Source: an uncultured SAR86 cluster bacterium (lineage in GTDB: Bacteria > Pseudomonadota > Gammaproteobacteria > Magnimaribacterales > AG-339-G14). Taken from it: DNA of 64,000 bases. The notes under the pieces were generated by a model. That model was given only the letters and a program-made list of their open reading frames with translations, made no database searches and was not told the DNA's origin. Position numbers and translations under genes: made by a program. Positions 16,934 to 27,145 of the stretch are shown in pieces. The DNA is taken from contig CABZIF010000001.1 of NCBI GenBank assembly GCA_902525735.1, positions 1 through 64,000 on the forward strand, read 5' to 3'. Position 1 is the first letter of the stretch. Every line of letters begins with the position of its first letter.

Positions 16934-18214
16934 ATGAGCTGGACTAATTCCTTGAGGAATTATCTACACCCTAGAGTAATTTTAGTGCTTTTTTTAGGTT
17001 TCCTTTCCGGTTTGCCACTAGGTCTTCTAATTGATCCTTTAAACTATTGGCTAGCTGAAATAGGAATTAAAAAGTCAACAATTGGGCTTTTGTCACTGGT
17101 TCTATTGGCATATTCCTTAAAAATGTTATGGGCTCCGTTGGTTGATAGGCTGAGAATTCCTTATTTTTATAGAATTGGTCAAAGACGAAGCTGGCTTTTT
17201 TTATCTCAGGTTTTGAGCTTTTTTACAATAATTGTAATTGGATTTCAAAACCCCTCTGAAAATTTACAGGTATTTGTCTTAGCGGTTATTTTTCTTAGTA
17301 TTTTTTCTGCAACACAAGATATCTGCGTAGATGCCCTAAGGATTGAACTAGTAAATAAAAAAGAGATTGGAGAGGCTTCTGCAGTTTATATTATTGGTTA
17401 TAGAATCGGAGCCGTTCTTCTTTCACAGGTTATTACTTTTTACATCGCAGAATTTTATGGCTGGAATATGGCATATATATTTGTTGGAATTTTATTTTTA
17501 GTTTTTTCTTTATCAATTTTATTTTTTTTACCTGAACCTGAGAGAGATGAAAAACCATATATTTCTATTTTAAATGCACCTATGATTTGGTTTAAAGATT
17601 CTTTTATTTCTCCTTTAACGGATCTCTTTCAAAGATACAAAAAACACCTATTTTTACTTTTACTATTAACGTTTACTTACCGTCTTAGTGACATGTTTCT
17701 GGGGCCAATGGCAATGCCTTTTTATCAATCAATAGGGTTTTCAAAAATTGAAGTAGCAGAAATAGCAAACTTTTATGGTTTGTGGATGGCTATTATTGGC
17801 GGACTTTTTGCTGGTTTAACTCTCTTTAAATTTGGATTAGTAAAAAATATGGTCTTTGGGGCTATTTTTGTGCCCTTAGCAAATTTACCTTTTATCTATT
17901 TAAATTCAGTTGGATATGATATTTGGGCATTGGTGATAACTATAACAATAGATAATTTTTCTCAAGGCTTTATTGGGGTAGTGGGTATTACTTTTTTATC
18001 TAGAATGGTATCAAAAACATATACCGCAACTCAGTACGCTCTGCTCTTTGGATTGGTTGCCATTCCCCCAAGGCTTATTTCCGGAGGCTCTGGATTTATA
18101 GTTGAAGATTTTGGATTTCATTATTTTTTTATCACTTGTGCTTTGTTGGGAATTCCAGCCATTATCTTTTCTTTGATCGTTTATAGGAAAAAGGAAATAT
18201 TTGGGTTCGACTAA
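16934..18214 (+). CDS. ampG: AmpG-type muropeptide permease
   Basis: A 426-residue major facilitator with about 12 transmembrane segments. FLSGLPLGLLIDPLNYWLAE, KMLWAPLVDRLRIP, GQRRSWLF and SATQDICVDALRIE are AmpG signatures. AmpG imports GlcNAc-anhydroMurNAc-peptides from the periplasm for recycling. Its closeness to ampD, with yajQ between, fits a shared pathway. Its C-terminal 14 nt overlap the VanZ-like gene. Confidence 0.9.
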   Translation: MSWTNSLRNYLHPRVILVLFLGFLSGLPLGLLIDPLNYWLAEIGIKKSTIGLLSLVLLAYSLKMLWAPLVDRLRIPYFYRIGQRRSWLFLSQVLSFFTIIVIGFQNPSENLQVFVLAVIFLSIFSATQDICVDALRIELVNKKEIGEASAVYIIGYRIGAVLLSQVITFYIAEFYGWNMAYIFVGILFLVFSLSILFFLPEPERDEKPYISILNAPMIWFKDSFISPLTDLFQRYKKHLFLLLLLTFTYRLSDMFLGPMAMPFYQSIGFSKIEVAEIANFYGLWMAIIGGLFAGLTLFKFGLVKNMVFGAIFVPLANLPFIYLNSVGYDIWALVITITIDNFSQGFIGVVGITFLSRMVSKTYTATQYALLFGLVAIPPRLISGGSGFIVEDFGFHYFFITCALLGIPAIIFSLIVYRKKEIFGFD

Positions 18215-18551
18215 AAGGATAAAATTTTCATATTTTTGGACTTCTATTTTCATAGTTGTTTTTTTAATTTCTTCTTACGCTCTTTTTTCTCAGCCTAGCG
18301 AAAGATCGTTAATAAATTTGCCAGACAAAGCAATGCATTTCTTTCTATTTTTAACTTTGTCTTTTTTAATAAATAAATCAAATGATTATTTAAAAAATTC
18401 ATTAATTTTTATTATTTCATACGCAGTTTTATCTGAAATCATTCAATGGTATCTTCCATATAGGGAAGGAGACTTTATTGATTTATTCTTTAATTTGTTG
18501 GGAATTTTAGTTATTTTTTGGAAAAAAATATTTTTCTTTTCTGGGGCTTGA
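18201..18551 (+). CDS. VanZ-like family membrane protein
   Basis: A 116-residue protein with about four hydrophobic segments and the VanZ-like signature: NLPDKAMHFFLFLTLSFL, then SEIIQWYLPYREGDFIDLF with NLLGI. The molecular role of this family is uncertain. The start is TTG at 18201, overlapping ampG by 14 nt; no ATG occurs before the first membrane segment. Its stop codon lies inside the groES promoter region. Confidence 0.75.
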   Translation: MGSTKRIKFSYFWTSIFIVVFLISSYALFSQPSERSLINLPDKAMHFFLFLTLSFLINKSNDYLKNSLIFIISYAVLSEIIQWYLPYREGDFIDLFFNLLGILVIFWKKIFFFSGA

Positions 18552-18574
18552 AAAAATAAAAGAAGAACATAAAT
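18547..18574 (+). promoter_or_regulatory. sigma-32-like heat-shock promoter of groES-groEL
   Basis: CTTGAAA (18547-18553), a 14-nt spacer and CATAAAT (18568-18574). The -35 and spacer are identical in form to the promoter upstream of ibpA in this window. The -10 is only a partial match to CCCCATNT. It ends 81 nt before the groES ATG. Confidence 0.55.
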
Positions 18575-18655
18575 ATATTTGGAGTTGTGTATTTCTTAAG
18601 TCTTATCTAGAATGCCGAACTCAGACAATAGATTAGAATTTATGGAGAAAGTTAA

Positions 18656-20610
<1,955 letters not shown>

Positions 20611-20634
20611 CAATCAAATAAACTTATAAAAAAA

Positions 20635-20663
20635 ATAGGGACCATGTGTCCCTATTTTTTTTT
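20635..20663 (+). terminator. rho-independent terminator of groESL
   Basis: An 8-bp stem ATAGGGAC/GTCCCTAT (20635-20642, 20648-20655) with a CATGT loop is followed by nine T residues from 20655. It lies 24 nt after the groEL stop. The matching A-run upstream could let it work in both directions. Confidence 0.9.
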
Positions 20664-20818
20664 ATAATTTATAATTAAATAATAGAATATGTAATAATTT
20701 TTTTTTAGATTATATTTTTTCTCATATTGAAATGATTTACTTTATTTTCCTTTTGAGAAAGAATTCGTATTTACTAATTTAATTGTGATTTTATCAGCAT
20801 AAATAAGGAGAAAATAAT

Positions 20819-21277
20819 ATGAGTTTTAAAGAAGTTTCAGCTCACTGTGACATACCATGCAAAATTTATGATCCCATTGTGATTCAGATAGCTGCTCTTA
20901 CTATAGTAAGGATAATCGATATAATCGAAGAAAAAAATTTTGATACTTCTAAATCAGAAGACTCTTCAGAATTAGCGAGACTTACTTTAGAAAAAGAAAA
21001 TCAAGCTCGTATTGTAAAAGACGAAACGAGAATAATTTGGGGAGATTATTTTAAAGATCCTCAAATTGAAGCTTTTCCAAATATTCATGAAGTTGTTCAC
21101 TCAATTATGATGCAAGGTTCTAAATGCAAACAAAGCCTTGAAAGAGGAAATGCAGAAAAACTCGTTGAGCTTGTTAATAATTTTAGTGAGATATTTTGGA
21201 GTACAAAAAACATCGAGATTTTAAGAGTGACCGCGCCTTATCCTCCTGCTTTGGAAATGGTCGTTCCCAATCTTTAA
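20819..21277 (+). CDS. sodN: nickel superoxide dismutase
   Basis: A 152-residue NiSOD precursor. The nickel hook HCDIPCKIYDP begins at residue 9, after an 8-residue leader MSFKEVSA. In characterised NiSODs the leader is removed so that His1, Cys2 and Cys6 can bind Ni and dismutate superoxide. The remaining sequence is helical (ETRIIWGDYFKDPQIEAFP, MMQGSKCKQSLERG), as in the four-helix-bundle subunits. The seventh hook position is Lys where Streptomyces has Gly. The start has an AGGAG ribosome-binding site. The upstream 155 nt are AT-rich with no operator I can name. The maturation protease gene follows with no gap. Confidence 0.93.
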   Translation: MSFKEVSAHCDIPCKIYDPIVIQIAALTIVRIIDIIEEKNFDTSKSEDSSELARLTLEKENQARIVKDETRIIWGDYFKDPQIEAFPNIHEVVHSIMMQGSKCKQSLERGNAEKLVELVNNFSEIFWSTKNIEILRVTAPYPPALEMVVPNL

Positions 21278-21541
21278 ATGTCTCAGATTTTTCGTGTTAA
21301 AGGTAACAGCATGAATCCATCTTACAATGATGGAGATTTTGTCTTAACCGAGCGATTGCCCAAATACTGTATAGATGATGTAGTTGTACTAAAACTTCCG
21401 AAACTTGGATACGTCATAAAGAGAATCATAGATATAAAAAAAAGCGGAATTATTTTAAAGGGAGATAACTATAAACTTCATTCTTCTGTTTGCGATCAAG
21501 TGCATAGCGAAAAAGATATTATCGGAAAAGTTATTTCCTAA
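21278..21541 (+). CDS. sodX: nickel-type superoxide dismutase maturation protease
   Basis: An 87-residue S26 (signal-peptidase-like) protease. The catalytic Ser is in RVKGNSMNPSYNDGDFVL and the general-base Lys in GYVIKRIIDI; KGDNYKLHSS matches the later GDN box. Unlike LepB it has no membrane anchor, as expected for the enzyme that trims the NiSOD leader in the cytoplasm. It begins directly after the sodN stop, and this strict pairing supports the role. Confidence 0.92.
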   Translation: MSQIFRVKGNSMNPSYNDGDFVLTERLPKYCIDDVVVLKLPKLGYVIKRIIDIKKSGIILKGDNYKLHSSVCDQVHSEKDIIGKVIS

Positions 21542-21548
21542 AGTGGGC

Positions 21549-21902
21549 CTAAGTTTTCTTCCTTGCAAATATAAAGGATTTAATATTGAGATAAGTAAAG
21601 ATAAAACCTGTCACTACAAGCATAATTTTGGAAAGGTCTCCCCAAAAATTTGAGAATATATCTGGGAAGCTTCTCAAAACATCTAATCCTCCTAAGAAAA
21701 TGATAATTCCAAATAGGACGACAATATGCATTAAAAGTTTCTTTCTTCTTGGCAATCTTAGACTAAGAAATCCAAATAAGATTAATGGCAAACCAAAAAA
21801 AGATGGAATATATGAGGTAATCGAATCACTTTGAGACAAAGCTGAAATAATTATTCCCCAAAATAATAGGAAAAAACCAAAAAAGATTGATATTTTTTCC
21901 AT
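21549..21902 (-). CDS. small four-TM membrane protein, unknown function
   Basis: A hydrophobic protein of about 117 residues with four predicted membrane spans. The N-terminal MEKISIFFGFFLLFWGIIIS is followed by the conserved-looking YIPSFFGLPLILFGFLSLRLP. I recognise the pattern as a recurring small membrane protein but cannot name a function. The frame is open upstream to 21968, with further Met codons at 21935 and 21968. I chose 21902 because it begins just before TM1. It converges on sodX, with 7 nt between. Confidence 0.6.
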   Translation of the reverse strand: MEKISIFFGFFLLFWGIIISALSQSDSITSYIPSFFGLPLILFGFLSLRLPRRKKLLMHIVVLFGIIIFLGGLDVLRSFPDIFSNFWGDLSKIMLVVTGFIFTYLNIKSFIFARKKT

Positions 21903-22006
21903 TTCATAACCCAAAATAGTAAATTCTTTAGACATTTTATTTATTATTTTATTAAAAATACTACACATTGGGAACTTATACTTGTTTTATAATTAAAATA
22001 ATAAAT

Positions 22007-22011
22007 GGAGG
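22007..22011 (+). promoter_or_regulatory. Shine-Dalgarno that fixes the start at 22017
   Basis: GGAGG lies 5 nt before ATG 22017. It overlaps the earlier in-frame ATG at 22005, which has no ribosome-binding site of its own, so initiation at 22017 is preferred. Confidence 0.75.
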
Positions 22012-22016
22012 TTAGA

Positions 22017-22664
22017 ATGGAATATTTTGCATATGTTCTTTTTAGATTCGCCCACACAGCTGTGGGGATAGTTTGGATTGGATTGCTTTATTACTTTAAT
22101 TTTGTTCAAACGGAATATTTAAAAGAAGCTGAACCTGATGCTAGATCAGATGTCTTAAAAAAATTAGCCCCTAATGCTCTGTGGTGGTTCAGATGGGCAG
22201 CCTTCTTTACTTTTTTAACGGGCCTTTATTTGCTGTATATTCTTCAAACTGGGGCATCTGCAATAATAATTTTAGGCGCATTGATGGGAACAATAATGAT
22301 GCTCAATGTTTGGGGAATTATTTGGAGAAATCAAAAAATTGTCATCGGACTTAAAGAAGGGGATGTTGCATTAGCAGGAGCTAGAGCAGCGCTTGCTTCG
22401 AGGACTAATACTTTATTTTCCTTGCCAATGTTGTATTTTATGGTTTTCTCTGCTCACATGCCTATTGGAACTGAACATTATCCAACATTTATGCAGGGAT
22501 ACAGTGGCCTGGGATTTTTGATAGTCTTAGCGTTAATTTTGTTAATTGAAGCAAATGCTATATTTGGGAAAATGTATCCTGTAATAGCATCTGTAAGGGC
22601 AGTTATAACTTCAAGTTTCGTAATTACAGTTTTATTTTCTGGTCTAGTCTATTATCTAGTCTAA
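22017..22664 (+). CDS. PuuD-like membrane protein (urate oxidase N-terminal domain family)
   Basis: A 215-residue protein with about seven to eight transmembrane segments. The N-terminal RFAHTAVGIVWIGLLYYFNF, the WFRWAAFFTFLTGLYLL segment and FSLPMLYFMVFSAH resemble the membrane domain of the urate-oxidising PuuD proteins, where conserved histidines may hold haem. The cytochrome c domain that completes PuuD is absent here. No purine catabolism genes are nearby, so urate oxidation is not supported. Its end overlaps the convergent CBS-domain gene by 9 nt. Confidence 0.7.
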   Translation: MEYFAYVLFRFAHTAVGIVWIGLLYYFNFVQTEYLKEAEPDARSDVLKKLAPNALWWFRWAAFFTFLTGLYLLYILQTGASAIIILGALMGTIMMLNVWGIIWRNQKIVIGLKEGDVALAGARAALASRTNTLFSLPMLYFMVFSAHMPIGTEHYPTFMQGYSGLGFLIVLALILLIEANAIFGKMYPVIASVRAVITSSFVITVLFSGLVYYLV

Positions 22665-23936
22665 TTCTTCATCAAGGTTGGGAGCTTTTAGTTCTGTTAC
22701 CTTGGCGAACTTAATCATATTATCTTTGATAAGAACTGTTTCTATCAAATAGTTCTCAATCTCTAAGGAAATATTAGCTTCAGGGATAGTTTCAGTGTTT
22801 TCTAAAATTAGGCCATTTAAGGTTTTAGGACCAGAGAGAGGTAAATTCCATCCAAGTCTTTTATTAATTTCTCTAACAGATATACTTGCATCGACTAAAT
22901 AGGAACCATCTTTTTGTTCTTTAATATCTACCCTAACTTCTTCGTGTGGATCGGAAAGTTCACCAACGATTTCCTCTAAGATGTCCTTGATGTCAATTAT
23001 TCCTTTAACTGAGCCATATTCATCCAAAACTATGGCAACTTTTTTTTTGTCTTTTTGAAAATTATTTAGTTGGATATTTAGAGAAGTATTCTCTAAAGCA
23101 AAATAAACTTCTTCAGTATTATCTAATAATGAGTTCCTGTCATACTTATTTGAAGATAAAAAAGAGTTAATTCCGTATAAATCTATTATTCCCTTAATAT
23201 CATCAAGGTTTTGGTCAAAGATTGGAAAGAACTCTTTTTTCGAGCTTTCTAAAAAACTTTTTATTTCATCGATATCTTTTGAGAGATCAATTCCGATGAC
23301 ATCATTTTTAGGAATCATAACTTCATCAATGGAAATTTTGTCCAGTTCTAAAACACTCAAAAGCATTTCTTGGTACCTAGGCGGAATAAGATCTCCAGAA
23401 TTTTCTAAAATACTTTTTAATTCTTCTGGAGATATATCGTCGTCAGATTGTTTTTCTTCGACTCCAAAAAGTTTCAGAATAGAGTTAGAAAAAAAGTTAA
23501 CAATCCATACTAAGGGATAAAGAATTTTCTGAAGAAATTTAAGAATTATTGATGCAGGAAGAGCGACTTTTTCTGCATAATTCGCAGCAAAAGTTTTAGG
23601 AGTTACCTCTGCAAATATTAAGACTATCATTGTTAAAATTATTGAACCTATAAAAACTCCACTATCTCCAAATAATCTTAAACATAAAATTGTAGTTAAG
23701 GCAGCAGCTAATATATTTACAAAGTTATTACCTATTAAGATAATTCCGAGCAATCTATCGGGTCTCTGAAGTAATTTATTTGCTCTAATAGCTGATTTAT
23801 CTTTTTGTTTGATTAAATGTTTTAACCTAAATCGGTTAAGCGCCATCATTCCAGTTTCAGAGCTAGAAAAAAAAGCAGAGAGACAAAGTAAAATAAAGAT
23901 GCTGACAACGAGCATCCAGATAGGAAGTTCGTTCAA
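22656..23936 (-). CDS. CNNM/CBS-domain transporter (HlyC/CorC family, CorB-like)
   Basis: A 426-residue protein with an N-terminal DUF21/CNNM membrane domain (about residues 1-185, SAFFSSSETGMMALNRFRLK and EVTPKTFAANYAEKVALPAS), a CBS pair (about 195-320, with VAIVLDEYGSVKGIIDIKDI) and a C-terminal CorC_HlyC domain. The layout matches E. coli YfjD/CorB-like proteins linked to Mg2+ and Co2+ handling. The substrate is not shown by sequence. It is transcribed away from the rpsP operon. Confidence 0.88.
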   Translation of the reverse strand: MNELPIWMLVVSIFILLCLSAFFSSSETGMMALNRFRLKHLIKQKDKSAIRANKLLQRPDRLLGIILIGNNFVNILAAALTTILCLRLFGDSGVFIGSIILTMIVLIFAEVTPKTFAANYAEKVALPASIILKFLQKILYPLVWIVNFFSNSILKLFGVEEKQSDDDISPEELKSILENSGDLIPPRYQEMLLSVLELDKISIDEVMIPKNDVIGIDLSKDIDEIKSFLESSKKEFFPIFDQNLDDIKGIIDLYGINSFLSSNKYDRNSLLDNTEEVYFALENTSLNIQLNNFQKDKKKVAIVLDEYGSVKGIIDIKDILEEIVGELSDPHEEVRVDIKEQKDGSYLVDASISVREINKRLGWNLPLSGPKTLNGLILENTETIPEANISLEIENYLIETVLIKDNMIKFAKVTELKAPNLDEELD

Positions 23937-23994
23937 ATTTCAGTGAAGAATTTTAAGAAAATTAACATTGTTTCTTAATTATATGATGTTTTAC

Positions 23995-24022
23995 TTGAAT
24001 ACCAAATGAATTTACTTAGAAT
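23995..24022 (+). promoter_or_regulatory. possible sigma-70 promoter of the rpsP run
   Basis: TTGAAT (23995-24000), a 16-nt spacer and TAGAAT (24017-24022), placed 29 nt before the rpsP start in the divergent gap. In DNA this AT-rich such matches are common, so support is modest. Confidence 0.35.
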
Positions 24023-24051
24023 AGCCATTCTTAAAATAAAAATAGTAAATT

Positions 24052-24591
24052 ATGGTAACAATTAGACTTTCTAGAGCAGGTGCGAAAAAGCGCCCCTATT
24101 ATCATATTACTGTAACGGACTCTAGAAAACCAAGGGATGGAAGGTTTATTGAAAGGATAGGGTTTTTTAACCCAATTGCTCAAGGAAAGGATATTAGATT
24201 AAGTATAGATCATGAAAGGGTGGATTATTGGGTTGGCACAGGAGCTACATTAAGCGAAAGGGTTGAATCTTTGATAAAAGAATCAAAATTATCTCCAGAA
24301 GATTTATTAAAGGTACAAGAAAAGAAAGAACAACTTAGATTAAAAAAATTAGCTAAGAAAAAAGAAAATAAGGAAGCTCCAATCGAAGAAGCAGCAGAAG
24401 CTCCAACCGAAGAGGCAGCAGAAGCTCAAGCCGAGGAAGCTCCAGCCGAGGAAGCTCCAGCCGAAGAGGTAGCAGAAGCTCCAATCGAAGAGGCAGCAGA
24501 AGCTCCAGCCGAGGAAGCTCCAGCCGAAGAGGTAGCAGAAGCTCCAGCCGAGGAAGCTACTGAAGATTCAGAAAAAAAAGAAGATAATTAA
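24052..24591 (+). CDS. rpsP: 30S ribosomal protein S16 with long acidic repeat tail
   Basis: Residues 1 to about 85 are a normal S16 ([46 protein letters not shown]), which binds 16S rRNA early in 30S assembly. Usual bacterial S16 is 80-90 residues, but this one is 179. Residues about 86-107 are a Lys-rich linker, and 108-179 are an Ala/Glu/Pro repeat tail ([15 protein letters not shown] units). The frame stays open and clean through the repeats, and rimM follows after 11 nt, so the tail appears to be part of the gene product. It is first in the rpsP-rimM-trmD-rplS operon. Confidence 0.95.
   Translation: MVTIRLSRAGAKKRPYYHITVTDSRKPRDGRFIERIGFFNPIAQGKDIRLSIDHERVDYWVGTGATLSERVESLIKESKLSPEDLLKVQEKKEQLRLKKLAKKKENKEAPIEEAAEAPTEEAAEAQAEEAPAEEAPAEEVAEAPIEEAAEAPAEEAPAEEVAEAPAEEATEDSEKKEDN
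24373..24588 (+). repeat. in-frame degenerate repeat encoding the S16 acidic tail
   Basis: Repeated GAAGCTCCAGCCGAGGA-type units encode Ala-Glu-Pro-rich peptide. A longer unit recurs with a 63-nt (21-codon) period: GCCGAAGAGGTAGCAGAAGC starts at both 24460 and 24523. All copies keep the rpsP frame, as expected if expansion is by in-frame slippage or unequal exchange. Confidence 0.85.
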
Positions 24592-24602
24592 AATTATTTA
24601 AT

Positions 24603-25106
24603 ATGAATAACCAAGATGACGAATTCATTTTGGTCGCTTCTGTGGGCAAACCAATAGGACTTAAAGGTTGGGCAAAAGTAAATTCTTTTACAAGACCTCC
24701 TGAAAATTTATTTAATTATAAAAATTTCTTCATTGATGAAGGTGGAACAAAAAAAGTTTTTAAAATAAAGAAATTCTCCAAATCAGGTAAAAACTATATT
24801 TTTAAAATTGAATCTTTTAATTCCCTTGAAGAAATAGAAAGGTATAAAAATAAAGAAATATTTATCAATTCAAAAGATCTTCCCAAACTTAAGGAAAATG
24901 AATTTTATTGGAAAGACTTAATCGGCAAAGAAGTAGAACTAGAAAATGGAACTTTCGTTGGAGTTGTCACAGAAATAATAGAAACTGGGTCTGATGATGT
25001 TTTGGTTGTCGAAAAAGAAAATAAAAAAGAACTTATTCCATTTAATTTTGGAGAAGTGATAAAAAAGGTGAGTGGTGATTTAATCATCGTAGATTGGCAT
25101 ACTTAA
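24603..25106 (+). CDS. rimM: 16S rRNA processing protein RimM
   Basis: A 167-residue assembly factor for the 30S head. The N-terminal RimM domain has VASVGKPIGLKGWAKVNSFT, and the C-terminal PRC-barrel region has NEFYWKDLIGKEVE and the closing GSDDVLVVEKENKKELIPF. It sits between rpsP and trmD in the standard order and abuts trmD with no gap. Confidence 0.94.
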   Translation: MNNQDDEFILVASVGKPIGLKGWAKVNSFTRPPENLFNYKNFFIDEGGTKKVFKIKKFSKSGKNYIFKIESFNSLEEIERYKNKEIFINSKDLPKLKENEFYWKDLIGKEVELENGTFVGVVTEIIETGSDDVLVVEKENKKELIPFNFGEVIKKVSGDLIIVDWHT

Positions 25107-25886
25107 ATGAAAGCGGTTTTCGTCACAATATTTCCCGAATTAATTGAATCTTTCTTTTCAGTAGGTGTAATCAATAAAGCTTTGGATGAATCTATTATAA
25201 ATTACGAAGTAGTAAATCCTATCAAATTCCTAAAAAATAATGAACGTTTAGATGACGCTCCATATGGAGGCGGTCCTGGAATGCTTTTCAGGTCTGAGCC
25301 TTTAGAAGAGGCCATCAATGAATCAAAAAAACTAACCTCCTGTAACGCAAAAGTTATTAATTTATCACCTCAAGGAAAAAAGCTAACACAAGAAAAAGCA
25401 AAAAAATTGGCACTAGATAAAGAATTGATTTTTGTTTGCGGAAGATATGAAGGAATAGATCAGAGAATAATCGATTCAAAGATAGATGAGGAAATTAGCA
25501 TCGGCGATTATGTGGTAACAGGTGGAGAATTACCTGCTTTAATAGTTTTTGAATCAATTGTAAGAAATATTGAAGGAGTACTAGGAGATATAAACTCGCT
25601 TGAAGAGGAATCATTTGCCCATCAATTAATTGAATATCCCCAATACACAAGACCAGAAAAAAATAATTTAGGCAATGTTCCCGAGATTTTATTATCTGGA
25701 GATCATAAAAAAATTAAAACTTGGAGAAAAAAACAGTCTCTTGGAAAGACTTTTCTTTTAAGAAGAGATCTTTTTCCGAAAGAATTAAGTTCTGACGATT
25801 TTAAGCTCTTAAAAGAATTTCTTAGTGACCTTGGGTACGAATCTGATAGAATTGCCGACTTATTAAAGAATATAAATAAAAAATGA
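25107..25886 (+). CDS. trmD: tRNA (guanine-N1)-methyltransferase
   Basis: A 259-residue SPOUT methyltransferase that makes m1G37 in tRNAs. The trefoil-knot SAM site is visible in [14 protein letters not shown] and [27 protein letters not shown] and the C-terminal helical domain are also present. It overlaps rplS by 4 nt (ATGA). Confidence 0.96.
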   Translation: MKAVFVTIFPELIESFFSVGVINKALDESIINYEVVNPIKFLKNNERLDDAPYGGGPGMLFRSEPLEEAINESKKLTSCNAKVINLSPQGKKLTQEKAKKLALDKELIFVCGRYEGIDQRIIDSKIDEEISIGDYVVTGGELPALIVFESIVRNIEGVLGDINSLEEESFAHQLIEYPQYTRPEKNNLGNVPEILLSGDHKKIKTWRKKQSLGKTFLLRRDLFPKELSSDDFKLLKEFLSDLGYESDRIADLLKNINKK

Positions 25887-26236
25887 CAAGTTCAAGAAAA
25901 TCCGTTCAGATTGTTGAGGCTTCTCAATTAAAGAAAGATATAGCTGAGTTTTCTCAGGGAGACACAGTTCTTGTAGATTATCTTGTTAGAGAAGGTTCAA
26001 AAGAAAGGTTTCAGCCATACGAAGGCGTAGTTATCGCTATCAAAAATAGAGGTTTGAACTCAGCTTTTACTGTAAGAAAGATTTCTAATGGTGTCGGTGT
26101 TGAAAGAACCTTTCAAACTCATAGTCCTTTAATAAAATCCATTAAAAGAAAAAGAAAAGGTAAAGTAAGGCAATCTAAGCTTTTTTATCTCAGAGAAAGG
26201 TCAGGAAGATCGGCAAGGATCAAAGAAAAAATTTAA
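25883..26236 (+). CDS. rplS: 50S ribosomal protein L19
   Basis: A 117-residue L19 at the 30S-50S interface. Diagnostic phrases are [39 protein letters not shown] and the C-terminal [19 protein letters not shown]. It is last in the four-gene ribosomal/tRNA operon but followed at once by xerD. Confidence 0.97.
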   Translation: MTSSRKSVQIVEASQLKKDIAEFSQGDTVLVDYLVREGSKERFQPYEGVVIAIKNRGLNSAFTVRKISNGVGVERTFQTHSPLIKSIKRKRKGKVRQSKLFYLRERSGRSARIKEKI

Positions 26237-26245
26237 AATCATTCT

Positions 26246-27145
26246 ATGAGTGGAGACGAGGGGCAAATTCTTGACGCCTTTATAGATACTATCTGGATAG
26301 AAAAAGGTTTAAGTCAAAATACTCTCAATTCTTATAAAAGCGATACTGAAAAATATTTTTTATGGTTATCAAAGAATTCTTTAAATTATAAAAAAGTCTC
26401 CAGAACTGAAATCCTTGAATATCTTTCCTTTTTATTTAGCCAAAAACTAGGAAGCAAATCAGTAGCAAGAAAACTTTCTTCATTAAGAGTTTTTTACAAA
26501 TATTTAGTCGTAAAAAATATTCTCACTATAGACCCATGTGAAAAAGTTGAGACTCCAAAAGTTATGAAATCCATTCCCAAAACTTTGGATGAGAAAGAAA
26601 TTGAAAAGCTCTTAGAATGTCCTGATGTTAATTCAGCCATAGGTCTTCGAGATAAGGCAATGATAGAAACTTTATATTCCTGTGGACTTAGAGTATCTGA
26701 GTTGATTAACCTAGAGCTGATACATGTAAATGCTCGTCAAGGAGTAATGAAAGTTTTGGGTAAGGGCCAAAAAGAAAGGTTAGTCCCTATGGGAGAGAAG
26801 TTAATAAATATAATGGATGCTTATTTAAACGACAGTAGGCCTAAATTGCTAAACAGAAACATTTCAGATTATTTTTTTATATCCTCAAGAGGCTCAAAAA
26901 TGACGAGACAAAGCTTTTGGCATAGAATAAAATTCTATTCCGATAAAGCAGGTCTTAATAAAAAAAATATATCACCTCATGTTTTGAGACATGCTTTTGC
27001 CACGCACTTGCTAAATAATGGTGCTGATTTAAGAGTGGTTCAGCTTTTATTAGGACATAGTGATTTAAATACAACTCAGATTTATACAGAAGTTGCTAAA
27101 TATAGACTAAAACAACTTCATAATGAACATCACCCAAGGGGATAA
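26246..27145 (+). CDS. xerD: tyrosine recombinase XerD
   Basis: A 299-residue recombinase for chromosome dimer resolution at dif. The N-terminal SAM-like domain (LSQNTLNSYKSD) is followed by a catalytic domain with the full R-K-H-R-H-Y set: SCGLRVSELI, GKGQKERLVP, HVLRHAFATHLL and LLGHSDLNTTQIYTEV. The length and the position before dsbC support XerD over XerC. It lies in a housekeeping run, not at the edge of a mobile element. Confidence 0.92.
   Translation: MSGDEGQILDAFIDTIWIEKGLSQNTLNSYKSDTEKYFLWLSKNSLNYKKVSRTEILEYLSFLFSQKLGSKSVARKLSSLRVFYKYLVVKNILTIDPCEKVETPKVMKSIPKTLDEKEIEKLLECPDVNSAIGLRDKAMIETLYSCGLRVSELINLELIHVNARQGVMKVLGKGQKERLVPMGEKLINIMDAYLNDSRPKLLNRNISDYFFISSRGSKMTRQSFWHRIKFYSDKAGLNKKNISPHVLRHAFATHLLNNGADLRVVQLLLGHSDLNTTQIYTEVAKYRLKQLHNEHHPRG

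Noticed and set aside
20664-20818. AT-rich gap before sodN, searched for a small RNA or nickel-responsive operator.
   Set aside because: I see no stable hairpin or clear inverted repeat beyond the groEL terminator; TTGAGA-N16-TAATTT is too weak to call a promoter.
22005-22016. Earlier ATG at 22005 as the start of the PuuD-like gene.
   Set aside because: It overlaps the Shine-Dalgarno that serves ATG 22017 and has no site of its own.
24373-24588. Regular repeats, considered as a CRISPR or other array.
   Set aside because: There are no unique spacers, the repeats are in frame, and they code for the S16 tail.
26246-27145. Tyrosine recombinase, considered as an integrase marking a mobile element.
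   Set aside because: XerD length, full XerD motifs, and a syntenic place between rplS and dsbC; no flanking repeats or tRNA.
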